64,000 nucleotides of DNA, from NCBI RefSeq assembly GCF_030867095.1, contig NC_081836.1:30144338-30208337 (forward strand), read 5' to 3'. The stretch is from Alligator mississippiensis. Its lineage: Eukaryota > Chordata > Crocodylia > Alligatoridae. The notes beneath the pieces were generated by a model. That model was given only the letters and a program-made list of their open reading frames with translations. It was not told where the DNA came from and made no database searches. The position numbers and the translations under genes are program-made. Shown here piece by piece: positions 23,330-37,800 of this stretch (positions are counted from its first letter, which is position 1; each line of letters begins with the position of its first letter).

Positions 23330-25852
23330 CTAGGCATAAGAGGCAGAGGGTGAAGGGATAGGCAGGCAGCTGGGCACAGCCCTGCAAACGGAGTGCAGTG
23401 GGAGAGGTCCATGCACTGACCATGTGTGGCAGCGCCACCTTTGTGTCACCGGAGGGGGCGGGTCCTCCTAGCCACATGAGGGGCCCCACAGCTGGCCATG
23501 GAAAGCTGGTCCCAGCTCTCACCTACACTGCCCTCTCCTGTAGCAGCATCTGTGCCCCAGCAGTATCTGCCAAATGGATCCATCAGGGGCTGCTCCCTCC
23601 CCCCCCACTGCCCCCTTCTCCTGTTCCCACACTGCCCCTGGACTTCCTCCAACCCACACAGGAAGCAGAGATCCTTGCCAAGACAGTCTCCCAGGTTTCC
23701 ACCCCACCACGCTGGGTGCAGGGCTCACCGGATAAGCAGGTCCCGCAGCATGGGGAATTCACAGTGGGATGGGTTCTCCACTGAAAAACAAGATGCAGAG
23801 AGCAGCTGGGACCCAGCCATCGGTGCAACCCTGTGCCCCAGCCACTGCATGCTAGGGCAGAGGCCACAGGACTCAGAGGTGCAGGGAAAGCCGATGAGCA
23901 GTATCCCCTGCCAGCCCCTCCCCACCCTGCCCTTTCACACAGCACCTGGGGCTCTTCCTTGGGGGACCAGACCCTGCCCTAGTCAGGGGGGATTCCCTGA
24001 GGTGGGTGACCAGAACTCATCCTGGAAACCTGCAAGGACAGAGTTGAGCACTAGGGGGCAGGAGACTCCAGGTTACTCCCCTGGCAGGCAGAGGTGGGGT
24101 GAGGGGTGAATCTCTGTAAAGCAGCTTCCTCTCCTGATTAAGTCAGGCCAAACTGGGGCCTCTTGTGTATGGAGAGAGCTCAGATGTGTGCGTGGGTAAA
24201 CATGAGTAGGGCTCTAGGGGCAGGCACTGAGCAAGGATCACAGCAAAGGGTCCCCAGCAACACCCCAGCCCTGGGAGGTGCTAAGACAGGGGGCCCACTG
24301 GGAACAGGCTGGGCCTGGGGCTCTACCTATACATGTGAAGCTGTGTGTGCCAGGGGAGGTCTGGCACATCACTGCAGGGACTACCTGGGGGTGTCTGGGT
24401 TGAGAGGTCAGTGGGTGAGAGGGAGTGATCCAGCTATGTGCAGGCAGACACACGTGGGACTGAAGCTGTGCACATGTCAGCACACGCATGGAGCTCTGTA
24501 GGTGACAAAGAAGAGACCTGGAGGTGCACAGGCCTACGTTAGTGTGCTGCAGGCAGGCTCAGTGTGTGCCTAGCTGTTTGCATGCATACGCAGTGCATGG
24601 TGTATACCATACCTGAGGGCTCCAGCTGCTTCCTGTGCAGCCATCCCAGCCCCACCCCTGTATGCTGGGATGCAGCCTCTGGCTTGGAGTGCAGGCAGGT
24701 GGCAGCCAGGAGCTGTCATCAGGCCCTCTCCTGATGGATGTACCTGGGAGTGCCTTGGCTGGGCAGCTCCAAGGGCCTTGGATAAACGAAGAGGCCCTGG
24801 GTAGCAGTCTCCAGGGGGAGGCTTCCCAGGCCCTGGCTGACCTGCGGCACCAGCTAGGCATGGGGGAAGATAATGGAGAGGAAACGGGCTCTGGGCTAGG
24901 GTGCAGGCAGTGACTGTGGGTCCGGCCTGGGCGTGAGGCTTGGGAGCTGGGGAAGGTCCTGGCTCCAAGGGCCTGGCTTGCTGCACTTCCCTAGTGCTGC
25001 CAGGTTCCGAGTGGCAGGTTTACTGTGGCGGGGATGTGGGGCTGGAGCAGCTGTCCATGCGGAATGCCTGCTTAGAGGGGGGCCTCTGCAGGTGCATGGC
25101 CCATCCTGGGATAAGAGCAAGAGGCGAAGGGAGCTGGACGAAGCCCAGCTCCACCACACAGAGGGCCGGCGCTGACTGGTACCCAGGGAGCCCTGCAGTG
25201 TCACCCAAGGAGGGGGGATCAGCACAGGGACCCTCACTCTACATGGAGGAAACCCCCAGGACCTTGTGAGGAGCTAGGCCTTAACTGTGGGATCCTGGGA
25301 CTGGCTGCAAGTGGAGCACTGCTTCAATAACTGGTTGCCCGGGGCTCTGAGGATCCACTGGCCTGACATGAGACTACCTGAGCTGAAGATTCTAGCTCCC
25401 TTGATGGCTCCCTGGAGCGAGTCTCATGTGCCTCCCCACACAGCAGACCTTGAGGGGACAGGCAGCCCTGCACTGCTAGCATGGAGCCCACAGGGATATG
25501 GTCCCTCGAGAAGACTGGTGGACAGGATCCCACCCTCATTACCAAGAGCCTGAGGAGCGCTCAGCTGCCCTCTCTGCACACAGCCCCACTCCCTGCCCCT
25601 TCCACACACGGCACCCGTTACCTTCAATGATCCCCCACTTGGTCTTGCGTCCCAGAATCCTCTTCCCATTGACCTGATGCTCCTGATCTGCTCCTACCAC
25701 AGCAAAGGGGATTTTGTCCTGCATGACGAGATGGAGGCAGAATTGTTCTAGAGATGTCCTGGCACTGCCACCCAGGGCAGACCCCTCACCAGTGCTGCCA
25801 TCCTGCTGGCGGGCACTGCAGCCCAGGTCCTGCCTGCTCAGGATAGGTGAGG

Positions 25853-25894
<42 letters not shown>

Positions 25895-28800
25895 TCCACC
25901 CCCATCCCTGCCCCTTGCCCTCAGCCTGCCAGCACTCACTCGAATTTTATCGTTCAATATCCTCTCGTCTGGGTCCTCCTCAAAGTCTTCCTGTGGGTAG
26001 ATGCTGATCCCATGAGCCTTCAAGTCCCTCTGGATCTGCAGGAGACAGAGTGCTGGAAACAGCTCTGGGCAGATGATGGACCTGGCTCTCTTCTACACTG
26101 AAGCTCCTGACAGTCTATGATCTTGCCTGCTGCTGACACTAGCCACCTTTGGGATGGAGAGTGGCCTCCACTGAACAGTATACAGTGACACCGCACAAAT
26201 GCGTAGTGCTGTAGTAGCTGATTTTTCCAGGGGAAATTTGGGGTGGCTGGGGTGAATGACAGCTGGAGCTGGTATCTGGCTAGGACACAAGGGTACTCAG
26301 CCTCACCTGGCTGTCAGAGGCTGTGGGATGTTTAAGCACCCACAAGTGGATGCTGCCTTTTTGCCCACTGCTATCAGAGCCTTGCCATAAGGTGCAAGGC
26401 ACTAGGGTTGCTTTGACCGCAGGAAACCCAGGAGTGCCTTAAGCTGCTGGCCTTAGCAGGAGGCAACTAACAACACACAGCAGCTCTCCTGACCCAGTTG
26501 TTTGGGGCACGAGCTGAGTGCACTGGCCCTGCTCGGTGCCTTTCACATGGCCAGCTCACCAGGAGGGACATCTCCCACAGACAACACCCCTCCTTGGTCA
26601 GCCTCTGAGGTAGAGCTGCTTGCCCTGTTGGATGGCCTTGGAAAGTCCCCCTTTGTCCTGCTGAGGCCTCTCACCCGCTGCTTGAACTCTGCCCGCTCTT
26701 CCAGTGTGAGGGTGTCTGCTTTGGCAATCACAGGCACCACATTGACAATCTTGCTCAGCCGCCTCATGAACTCCAGATCCAGGGGACGCAGCCTGGGGGG
26801 AAAATGGACTGGTGATTGCCTAACACAGCCAGAAAGGGCAGCGGCATGACTTGGGGGGACCATATTCCAACACTACCTTTCCCTATTCCCCACACCCCAG
26901 GGAGGCTGGACAGCAGCCCAGCTCCAACCCTGGGAACAGCAGGCCCAGGCCAGGTGGGAACAGACCCCAGGGCTTGGTAACAACAGTTACAGCATGGGCA
27001 ATAGCTAAGCAAGCTTCCCTTCTAGCCCCTGGCCATAGGAGCCTCCCCAAAAGAGGAGGAGGGACCAAAGTCAGTCCTCAGCCCATTTGCTGGGAGGGTA
27101 ACTGGACACTGTGTTCATGGGCACAAGTAATTGCCAGTGGCACCAGATTTGGCTACTGCTGACCTGGGCAGGTGTCAGAGTAGAAAGGAAAGGCTGCCAG
27201 TCTCTCAGCAGCCAGGCAGTGCCCTCCATGGGGCTCAGCTCTCACACCTTGGGATTTAGGCAGGAAGGCCCCACCGAGCCAGGCCGATCCCCTCCAGCCA
27301 GGGCTCTCGGATTCCTGAAGGGGGGTCGGTCATGGGGATGCCTATTGTCCATGCTAGCTGCTGTCTGCCACCCACAAACAGAGGGCAGGAGCGTAACAGC
27401 AGCTTCAGGACAGGTATCAGAGGGAGTGGGAAGGCTGAGAGTGCCAGTCCTGTCTGAGTGGGCAAAGCAGGAGTCTGGAGGCAGCTCTGGCTGAGGGGAA
27501 GAGTCTGCTCTAATTGAAAATAACAGAGATTCTTTCCAGCTACTCAGGTATGAAAAGTACGGAGGCCCTGGAGGAGTTGGAGGCTCCTCAGCACCATGGT
27601 TGCCAGTCCAGCTGGCTACAGGATCTCAGCTGGTGCACAGTCCCCAGTGCTCCCTGCCCAAAGCCCCAGGGAACCAGCCTTGGCAACGAGGCCCCTTCTC
27701 TGCTGCCTGGCAGCACAAGGGCATGGTCAGGAAACCCACAGCCTGGCTCACACTCAGCCCCCTACCCTGCTGCACTAGGTCTCTGTGGCACAACCATGCC
27801 TGGTGGCCACTGGCCACTGGTACTGCTTGCCAGCAGCTTGCTTTGGCATCTAGGCTGATAGCTATTGTGGGGATCTATGGAAGTTGAGCAGCATGAGGGA
27901 CAGGTAAGCCAAGGTGGTATCACTCGGAGCAACCTGAAATCCTTGAGACTTCTGTCCAACCCTGGGCAAGGACATGCCAGCCAGCAGTACAAACTAGCTC
28001 CATGCTTCCCCACCTAACAGCCCCCCAGTCTCAGCTCCCCCAAGGCCCATTTGCCCCATGAGGCTGCTGCATTGGGTCTCAAGTCCTGGCTTTGCTACTG
28101 TCCAAAATAAAACCTGCCTGACTGGTTTGGCCCCTACCAACCGGCCTGCATTTGGATCCTGTCAGGGTTATTCATGTATGCGCAGGTAGGAGAGGCAGAT
28201 AAAGGATCAGGAAACAATGGGCCTAGTGTGAAGAGCCAGGCTGCAGTTTAACCCTCCACGAGTCTGCCTCCCTCTGGGTGTCACAACCTGCAGTGAGCCC
28301 TACAGAGCACAGCAGGCACTTCTCCAGGACCCGATGTCACACTTCTGCCACGAGGGGCTGGGAGACCAATAGGGCAGGTGGCTTGAAGGTTCAGACCACA
28401 CTTGCAGAGGGCTCAGTCCAGCAGGGCACTTCATCCTGGGGAACTGGCATAGAGTGATCACAACTCACCAGTGGCCTGTGGGTGGCACAAAGTACACACA
28501 GCTGTGGACCCTGGTGTCTGGGATCTTCTGCTTGCGGCTGATGAGAATCTCCTCTCGCAGGTACCTCTCATATTGCTCGTTGATGTATTTGATGATGGGA
28601 TCCCAGCTGGGCAAAAGGAGAGGTGTATGAGTGCATCTCCCAGGAGCCCCGGGATCCATGAAAATGGCACCCAGAGGAATCACTGCACCTGCCCTAGGAT
28701 GGCAGCTGTCTCTGGGGCAAAGGGCAGCAAGGTGTGGCAGAGATGAGTGTCATATAACACTCCAGATGGACAGCGTAGCGGCGTTTAGCCAAAGACACCC

Positions 28801-31800
28801 AGGCAAATCCCCATCTCTCACAGGCAGTATCCCAAGAGTGCTGCAGCCCTGCAGGGCACGGAAGCATTCAGCTCTGGGGTCTCTTGTTCTCGGGGCCCGG
28901 GGGGGGATCAAACTCCTGTGGCCTAAGGGTGGTTGTGTCCACCCAGCCAAGAAATGATGCTCTGGAAGCAGAAGTTCAGGTCACCAAGCACCAGCTGCTG
29001 GGACATTTCAGCTCTCCTGTCTCCTGAGCAACCCTCACAGGCCACTTGGCCCTTTGGCCTGGCTTCCTCCTGTGTCTTCTCCTTTGCCTTCCCCTTAGAA
29101 CCCTCTCCAGGCAGGTGATACCTACCCCATTTCCTCCCCACCTCACTCAGCATTCATTTGTGGGCCCCTGAAAGAGTGGGTGGCCAGGGAGAACTTACCA
29201 GTTTTCATTGTTGATCTGGTCCCCGAATCCTGGTGTGTCCGTCACAGTCAGCTTCATCTTCACGCCCTTCTCCTCGATAACTAGCAGGGGCAGAAGGGCA
29301 AGGTCAGAGGGGTCTCAGCAGCCCCGTCCCCCTGCATTAGATGGGCACTTGCACAGAGCCCCTGAGTGCCATGGTTTCTGTCCTCACTTGGGCTGAGGTG
29401 TTTCCTCGAGCAAGAGCTGAGTGCCCCAGGCCAAGAGGAACAGGCTGCTCTGAGGCTGGTGAGGTGCCCTGGTGACAGGGAAATGCCTTAGCTGCTGGGG
29501 ACAGTTTGAGCATGGGGAATGTCTGGCCCCTAGGACATTGGCCATCTGTGGGGTGGAGAAAGCAGTAGCTGCACTGCTGCAGGCCTTGCAGGCTTGTTAC
29601 CATGGAAGAGGATGGTGGGCTTGGGGCCTGTTCCTCCCAAACACAACAGCAACCAGTGCAAGTGGGCCCAATGCCTCACTGCCCTCTTACGCACAGCAGC
29701 TCTTCTAGGGCTCACTTTGAGAGGGCAGTTATGGGAAGACTGCGCTGCAGGCTCACAAAGGGGCCTTTGTCTTTGAGGGCAGTGCACCCTGCTGAAATGG
29801 CTCAGGAGAGATGAGTGAGCACCAGCCAGAGAGAAATGGGGGCTGTGCTCCGGACCTCCGGAGAGCACAAGGTGGGGAATGGTTCTAGCTGGGCCTCAGG
29901 AGTGGGTTTAGGGCTGTTACAGGTTCTGGAGAGATGGGGAGGGACCCAAGGCCCCGGAAGGGTGGATGTTTGAGGAGAGGGTGCTGTGGGGCTCCCAAAG
30001 GGGCAGGCAGATGAGGAAGATGAAGGGGCCTCGCTGGGGGCTCACCGTGGGTAACCGACTGCAGCTGTACCGTCTTTGGGATGCGTTCCTCGTGCCTGGG
30101 AGTGGTGGCCTTGCAGCTCACCTTCGATTTGAAGAGGGTGTTCACCATTGTGGACTTGCCAAGGCCGCTCTGCCCTGTGGGGGAAAGCAGGGGGAGATGA
30201 GGGCTGCTGCCATGTGGGACCTGGCAGCCTAGCTGCAGGGGGAAGCGTGTGGACAGCTCTGGAGGGGGAGCTAGTTTGAAGGGCCAGATGGGATCTGGGG
30301 TGCACTCCCCTCCTCACCAGGCATTCACCCCAGGGCCTACAACTTGCCCTTTCCAAAGGCCATGGCTGTAGGGTGCACTCCAAACAGGACCAGAGGACTA
30401 GAAAGTGGGCAACAGGGGCCATGGCTCTGACACAGTGAGGAGTTGGCCAGCAAGGCACCAGCTGGGTCACTCCAGAGCGTGGATCCTTAGAAGCACTGCA
30501 CCCAGCAGACCCCAGCCTCTCCTTGCCTGGGCATGAGGCAGGAAAGCACCAGCCCCTGCTCCCTTCCCTCTCCTCAGCTGGCCCATCCACCTGCACAGCC
30601 TGTCAGGTATTACGTGAGGTTCTCATGCAGCCCAAGATGTCCTGGGGTCCCTTAATAGCTTCACCCCAAAGATATGCCCACACCCCCTTGGCCCAAGGTC
30701 TTTAGATCTTCTCAGGTGCCTCCCAAACCCCTGCACCACAGCCCCTGCCTGTGGGACTAGAGGATGTCCCTGCTCTTTCCTTAGACTCTCCATGTGTTAG
30801 CCAATGCAGCCAAAAGGCTGGGGAGACCCAGAGAGGCCTTAGCAAACCCAGCTGTCCTACCAGCCACTGCAAATAGGGCTAGGAATGCTACACAGAGGCA
30901 CAGTTTGCATCTTCCCTTAGTATGGCAGGAAGCTGGCACAGGGGAGCATAGGGCACTCATGCCCCAGGACACAGACACAGCTGCTGTCAGAGGCCCAGGG
31001 AGCTCAGGGAAGTGTTAGCACTGAAGGGCAAGAAGTGGCAGAGGTGGGAAGTTCACACGTGAGTTAGTTCTGGCAGCAAGACCCCTTTGGCCTGGGAAGA
31101 AGAACTGAGAGCAACCTGGATGAGGAGGATGAATTGTTGCAACCTCGGTGCCCAGTCACCTCACTCACTTCTACAGCTTCAGCCAAGTCCCAGAGCATGG
31201 GCATTCACTGCCAGCCTGACATGCCTGTGGTTGCCCACCCACTCCCCCTGACACTCTACCCTGCACTGTAGCCATTAGTTCCACCAATATCCCCTTTCTC
31301 CCATCCCTCTTCCCTGGCCACCTCCTCTATAAGGCTTCAAGCCTCGTCTCTACGGCCCTTCCATAGAGAGCCACGTGATGCAATAATTGGTTAGGCTCCT
31401 TTGGTGCTATGACAGCTTTGGGACTGTGGACAGCAGGCTGCTTCCTTGGAAACCAGTCATTCACCCTAAATAAATACACCCAGCACAAAAGAGCTGGAGA
31501 CCATGGTCAGCTCCTAGTGAGTTTCCTATGCCACCCAAAATCTATGGCAGAACCTGCCTCTGCAGTGATGCCCAACCTCAGGTGGCATAGGTATGGCATG
31601 TGGGAGGCAGGAGAAAGCAAGCAGAGGGGACAATATAGAACCCTAAGCTAGCATCATGTCAAGCCATGAAGATGTGACCAGGAGCCACAGACTCTCAACA
31701 GGACTGTCCTCCCCCCTCCCCAGCCCCAGACTTATACCAGCATAGAGAGGAGAACTGCATGGCTGCCAGGTGTCCCCAGAGGCACTTGGCTGGGGAGGAG

Positions 31801-34800
31801 CACACATACATGGACAGGCACCTGTGTAAGAGGAGCAAGCAGGCGTGCTTGCAGATTGGTGTCTGATGATGCATGGAGATGAAGGGGCATGTGTGCATGT
31901 ATGAGGGATGCACATGGGAAGATGGGTGGATGTCAAACTGCTTTCAGGTGTTGCCCAGTGCTTATTCTAATGCAAGGCAGCAGGCACTGCAACTGTAGGG
32001 AAAAGAAGGGTGATCAGAGTGATGTGCCATGACAGTGTGTTGGATGACAGACCAGCCAGAACTAGACATGACTGTGTAGTTATGGCAACTGGATGATCTG
32101 CATTTGGGACCGTGTCTAATGTCTGTTTCTAGACATGACAATGTGCGAGATACCCACCCTTGTGGTAATGCCCTGGCCAGTGCTCTTTCAGCATGGGCTG
32201 AGGATTCAGGACGGCCAGAGTTGAACCTTCCCCAAGCAATGTCATTTCCTACCCTAGCTTCTCCTTTCCCTGCTGTGCCAATGGCCAGGGAACATGCATA
32301 ATGATCGCACTGTAGAGCAGGGCACTTGCATTTTCACAATCAGCTCCTTTCCTACATTTTTTACCAGTAGAGATCATGAAACCCACAGTGCAGCAGGCCA
32401 GGGCTGAGGGAGAGACTCAGCCTCTGCTCAATGGATAGAAAGGCAAAGATCTCCTAGGCCCTGCTCACCTGAGCTTTGGAGTGCACTGCATGCCAAAAAA
32501 CAATGTCAAGACACAGCAACTCCAGCTGACACTGTCCAGTAACAAATGGAGCAGTCAGCTCATAAACAGGGGGCACCACTGAAATGTCAGAGGTGAAGGC
32601 ATTGCCAGCAAGCCTCTGCCACATGCCTCTGCCACTGGGGTTGACCATGTCTTCCCCCAGACATGTCCACTCCCTTCCTGCCTCACGGCAGTGGGATCAC
32701 TGCCCAGTTCTTGTTCACCTGTTTCCCCCCAACTCTTGCTTGTCTTCCACAGCCATCACCCACAGCCCATCTTTCCACACAGCCTGAGCCGAGACACCTG
32801 GATAAACAGACCAAAATTTCAGCAGGGATGTCCTGAGTAAAACTCATGGAATCAAATCAGCAATCAGGACAAATGCTCCCTGTTGTTGCCTGCGGCCTAT
32901 CAGAGCAGTTGATTATTTTTCGGGTGACCGCCTGATATCCATCAAGCAGCAGTTAGAGGCCAGGGTCCAGTGAACTTTTGATTCTTGCTCCTGTGAAATG
33001 GGTCAGGTGTGTTGAACGGTTGTGGGCACTGTCCAATAGGAAGCTGCAGTTCAGGTGCATGTCAGAGATAAGGAAGAATTCCCCACCCCTCCATACATAC
33101 ACCTTTCTGAAGAACCATGTCTTTTCCAGAGGGTTAGGCCTTCTCTGACTGACACCACACAAGGCCCTATGAGGAAATTCTGCAGGAGTCCTGGAAACCA
33201 AGAGATTTACCAAAGGATTTCAACTATTTGCCAGCAACACCTCCCCCCTGACCAACACTCTCCTAGGCACAGGCTTGGGAAAAACAGATCTCTCAGGTAT
33301 CTCTTTGTAACCCAAGGCAGAAAAGAGGTAGGGAGATTGGTAAGGAAGGTAGGTCTTGCCCTAGCGTCTCCCCCTTTCTGCTGAAGTGCATCACTGATAG
33401 GGTTGTCTGTGAACAGTCTCTAAATCATCTAATCAATCAGCTGACACAGAAATGAAGCTGGTTGAGTGTCAGGGCATCACTAGCCAGGAACCAGTTGAAA
33501 TCCATCAAGCAATAGCCCACTGTTGTTTCATATTAGCAATGGATCAAACTGGTGGGAGCAGAGTCCTCACAGGTTCTCCCCATGCAGGTATGTTCAAAAG
33601 CAGGGAGTCTAGGATATAACAGCTCCCAAGAAGTGCTGCTTCTTGTCCAAGAAACAGTGCATATGGAAAAGGCCATGAATGAAGAGAGGACCAGCGTGTT
33701 CACTACATAGTGGTGGGGCAAGGGAGAAGCATTCTGGCCAAGGACACCAGGACATATCCCCACCCTCCTGAAAGGTACTTGGGGATCTTCAGAGCAGGCA
33801 AATCCCTGTTAGTTCAACCTCAGGATACCAAAGTTCTCCAGCTAGTGTGAAGTGCAGGCCCTCTCTGTGCTAGAGGAACCAGATGTGTTCACCAGCATTT
33901 GGACTCCAACACCTGTGCGCCCATTTGCAGACATGCTCCCAGAGATGCCCAACAGGCACAGTACCCTTGGATCAAATCACAGCATGCCCTTGGCTGTATC
34001 AGTATCCACCAGATTTAACACTGCAAGTGTGGCTAGGGCACAAATCCTCCTATTTCTGCAAGCTAACCAGTCACTGCAAGTGGGGCCTTTGCCCAGCGGT
34101 CGCACTCGGCACAAGCCACTCGTTGTTTCGAGCAGCACTGCACAATGCAGGGAGGGACCTGGTGCCTCAGACAGTTCACCTAAAACCACTCTGGCTCCCA
34201 CAAGACTGCTTTAAATCTCTCCTCCAAGGCACTCCTTCAGGGTATGGCTCTGGGAACCGTTGCATGGCTACCTGGGAGGTACAGCACAGCACAACTGCCA
34301 GTGAAGGGCAGAATACCCCTGGAACAGTGGAGGCAGGTGACACACGAAGTCCTTCCTGCCAAGCCAGATCCCAACAGCTTGTTTCTCTAGTGAGATGCCG
34401 CTACAGTTTATTTGCTTTGAAGGGCGGACAAGCAAAATTGCCTGTGCTGGAACCTGAAACTGAGGATGGGAAATTAACTACAGATCAGACCTCTGAGCCA
34501 TCCCCTGCCCATGAAAGAAGCAGCTAACTCGTCTCCATTTCACACATACCTGAGGGTGGGACAGAGCTACTGCAGTGCTAATGTGAGAGGACAAGCTGTG
34601 AGACCACAGCAGGGAAAGCAGCTCTGGTGTCAGGTCTGCCAGGCTGATGAGCAGTGGATGGGTTTTGTGAGAAGCACAGAGGCTGCACTGCATGGCTCTG
34701 CACATGCTGCAGAGGCAGCCTCAGCTCCTTGGAGCTGTGACAGTACAGCACCAACGCAAGCTCTGCATTTCCCTCAGTCATCATCAGTCAGGCTTCCTAA

Positions 34801-37800
34801 CTGGGCTGCAAAGTCCTTGGAGCTCTGTTTCCCGTGCCTATGTCTGCGTGTGTGCTAGGAGGGAACAGTTTTCCTGCAATACGTTGCCTTTTGGCCTGTG
34901 AGCCCCATGCAGCCATTGGAGTGGTGCGCTGGGAGATGCAAGCTCACAAAGCCAGGGGCAGGGGAGCTACACCTTGCCATGGCCTGGGGTGGGGCAGGAG
35001 GGTGGGGGGCAAGTCAGAGCTGGGTATCCCCTTCCCTCTGGCTGCCCTGACAAAGGAGCCCCATTGTGCTGGCTCTAGAACAAAGCAGCCCTTCTTCTCA
35101 TGCCCATTGCTTCCTCTAACAGGCAGCTAATGCCCCCACTCCCTCCCTCCAAGGGCCACTGGCAGACATGTCATCTGCCAAAAGAGCAGTAGGCACTGAC
35201 ATGGAAGGGCAATGCATGAGCCTACAACCTGCCTGGCTGCAAAGCTGTGGACAGACATAGTGTTGCCCACCAGGGAGGGGGCTGCTGGTCTCACCTGCCC
35301 TTGTTCATGCAACATGCCTGTGTCACCAGCACCTGAAACCCACCCCATCAAGCAGGTGGTGGTGAGGCTCCCCCAGACCACTGGAAGGAATGGTGGGGGC
35401 TATGGCAGTAGAGGGAACTAAAGACAGAGGGTATTTGGGTTCTGGGTAAAAAGGGTGTGAACCCCACCTGCTTCTAACTGCAGTTTTAGTGATACTGCAG
35501 CCTTGCAAGCTGTGGTGACATGGGATCTTCCACAGCACCACCATTCAACTGGAGTAATTGTCCAGGGGTTTGGTCAGAGCCCAGGTCCACTGGGGCCATC
35601 TTGAGCCTGCCGTGAGGCTGGTAGCAGCATGGTGCACAAGGAGTTCACTATGGCTATGCAGGGCAGTCCCAAGTGCAGCAGTGCTCAGCATCACACTGGG
35701 GTGGAGCCTGCCAAGGCACTGGAGACATGGTGCCTGGGGAGGAGAATCCTGAATGGAGTCACCCAGTTAGAAATGACACAAGATTGACTTGGTAGCATCC
35801 CAGATTGCCTGTGGCTGAGGGCACCCCAGTCAGACAGACTCCAGCCAGGCCCCAGGCACAGCATCACAGAAACACCTTCCATCAGAGCTGCTGGTGTCCA
35901 GCACCTCCACCCCAAGCCCAGGCATTAAGGGTGCCTGCATGTTCAAGGGGGTTCTGGAGAGGGAGCTGTTGAGCTACACATAACTGCCAAATGCTCTCTC
36001 CTCCAGGAAGGCTGCAGGCTGAGGCAGGCATGGCCCCCTGCCATCCATGGTTGTGGCTGCATCCCTGAAGCCTGGCGCTAAGGGGCCCTTCCCCTTGCAG
36101 GCCAGCTCACTGAGCACATGCACAACCCCAGGAGGGCCTGCCTGGCTGGAGGGGGTTCCTCTCCTCATCACAGGCAGCTCTACTCTCCTTCTCTCTCTCC
36201 CTTTTAAGTTGAAATGTCAAACTTGTCCACATAAAAATTCCCTGGTCTGATTAGAAACAGATGTACAGCCCCCCGAGGCAAGCAGAGGCTGCACAGCTGG
36301 AAAGCCCTCCACTTTTATGTCCCACTTTGTAGCCAGCTGCTCAGGCTGAAAATGCCCGGCTCCTCCACAGACACTGCTGGGCCCCGACCTTGCAGCCCTC
36401 TTGGGCGAGTAAAGGCGAGTCAGAAGCACAGGGTAGGAGGGGTGAGGGTTGTGTAGTGGCTTGTCTTTCAGCAGCAGGTCAGTCAGCCCTTGTAGCTCTG
36501 GTCAAAGGCCTGAGGGTAGCAGATGAAAAGGAAAAGCACTCCCTCTGATGGCACCTCCCATGGTACTGGGGGGGCAGCAGGGGTGAGGAGCAGGGGCTGG
36601 CAATTCACTAAGGAGTGATGAGATGTGTGGGAGAGCACAAGCTCATGAAGCCCTGTCCCTTCCCATAGCCTCTTCATCCAATACACTGCTCACATTTCAC
36701 TCCCTCTGCAGGTTTGACCTCAGCATCTGCTTCCACCCTAACTGCCCTGTGGAGGAAACAAGGTCCTGCCATGTGTATGTGTGTGGGGGGGGAAGAGAAG
36801 AGGAGGAAAGGGTGCCTGGGAGTCAGAGTGGAGGTGGGATTGTGAGGGGCCCTCTCCTTTTCCCCTGCTCTGGGAAGCACAGTAGTACTAGGCCTCCAGA
36901 GCCCGGGACAGAGTCTCTCTACAGCCTACACTGGCTCAGGCACTCAGTCTTCCCTCTACCTAGCAGTCCACTGCCAGCTTCCAATGGGCATTGTCTAGGA
37001 GCCTGGTCTCACAGCCTAGCAGAAGAGATCCAGGTACTAGATCATGGCTGTCAGCACAGCATGAAGGCTGATCCTAGGTGGCACATACAATAGGAGTCCA
37101 GTAACTTGGTCAGCAAAATGCTCCTTGAGGCTGCCCATGGCACATGTCTGACCCCGTGTCCACCTCTACTTGTCAGTGTTAGTCAAAGGCCAGCTCAGGT
37201 CCATTCCGCTCTTTCCAGACCAAAGCTGTTTAAAATGGCTGGATGCTGCAAGGCATGAACGTGCAATGCAATGCTGGAATTGCCCTGGGTCCCCGCCATG
37301 GACTGAGACTATGATCCCTCCAAGAGGTTTGCAAGGCTGCAGTGCAGAACACCCCTGTAACCCAGTGGCAAACACAGCTCATGTCCAGCCACTGCAGAGC
37401 AGCCAGGCTTCTGTCCTGAGGCAGCAAGTCCAGCAGCATATACCCTTCTCCTCAAAATGCTGCCCCCTCCCAGGCTACACATCAGTCAAATTCTACACCA
37501 CTTCCCACCCCAATGATAGCCTTGCTCCTGAAGCTAGAACAGCTCTGGGATACTGCAGACTTCATTCCCCTGAGTCTATTTAAAGTGGAAAGAAGTGCAC
37601 ACTAAGCCACTGATTCTGAAGCCCCCTGCACTTCAGACCCTGAGATCCACATCCAGGGCTCAGACCCAACTCCTTTTGCTAAGAAATACTTTGTCCATCT
37701 TTCAAATCCCCACCCCCCCAATGATCTAGAAAGCCCAACTCTTTTTCACTTGCTTCCTGGCTCCTCAAGTGCTTGGAAGGATCCTTTGCAATTTATCTGA

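Noticed and set aside
33883-34527. 214-residue plus-strand open frame inside the SEPTIN12 intron
   Set aside because: No domain, no membrane or signal pattern, Ser/Pro/Cys/Gln-rich composition as in random GC-rich DNA, and no promoter or splice context.
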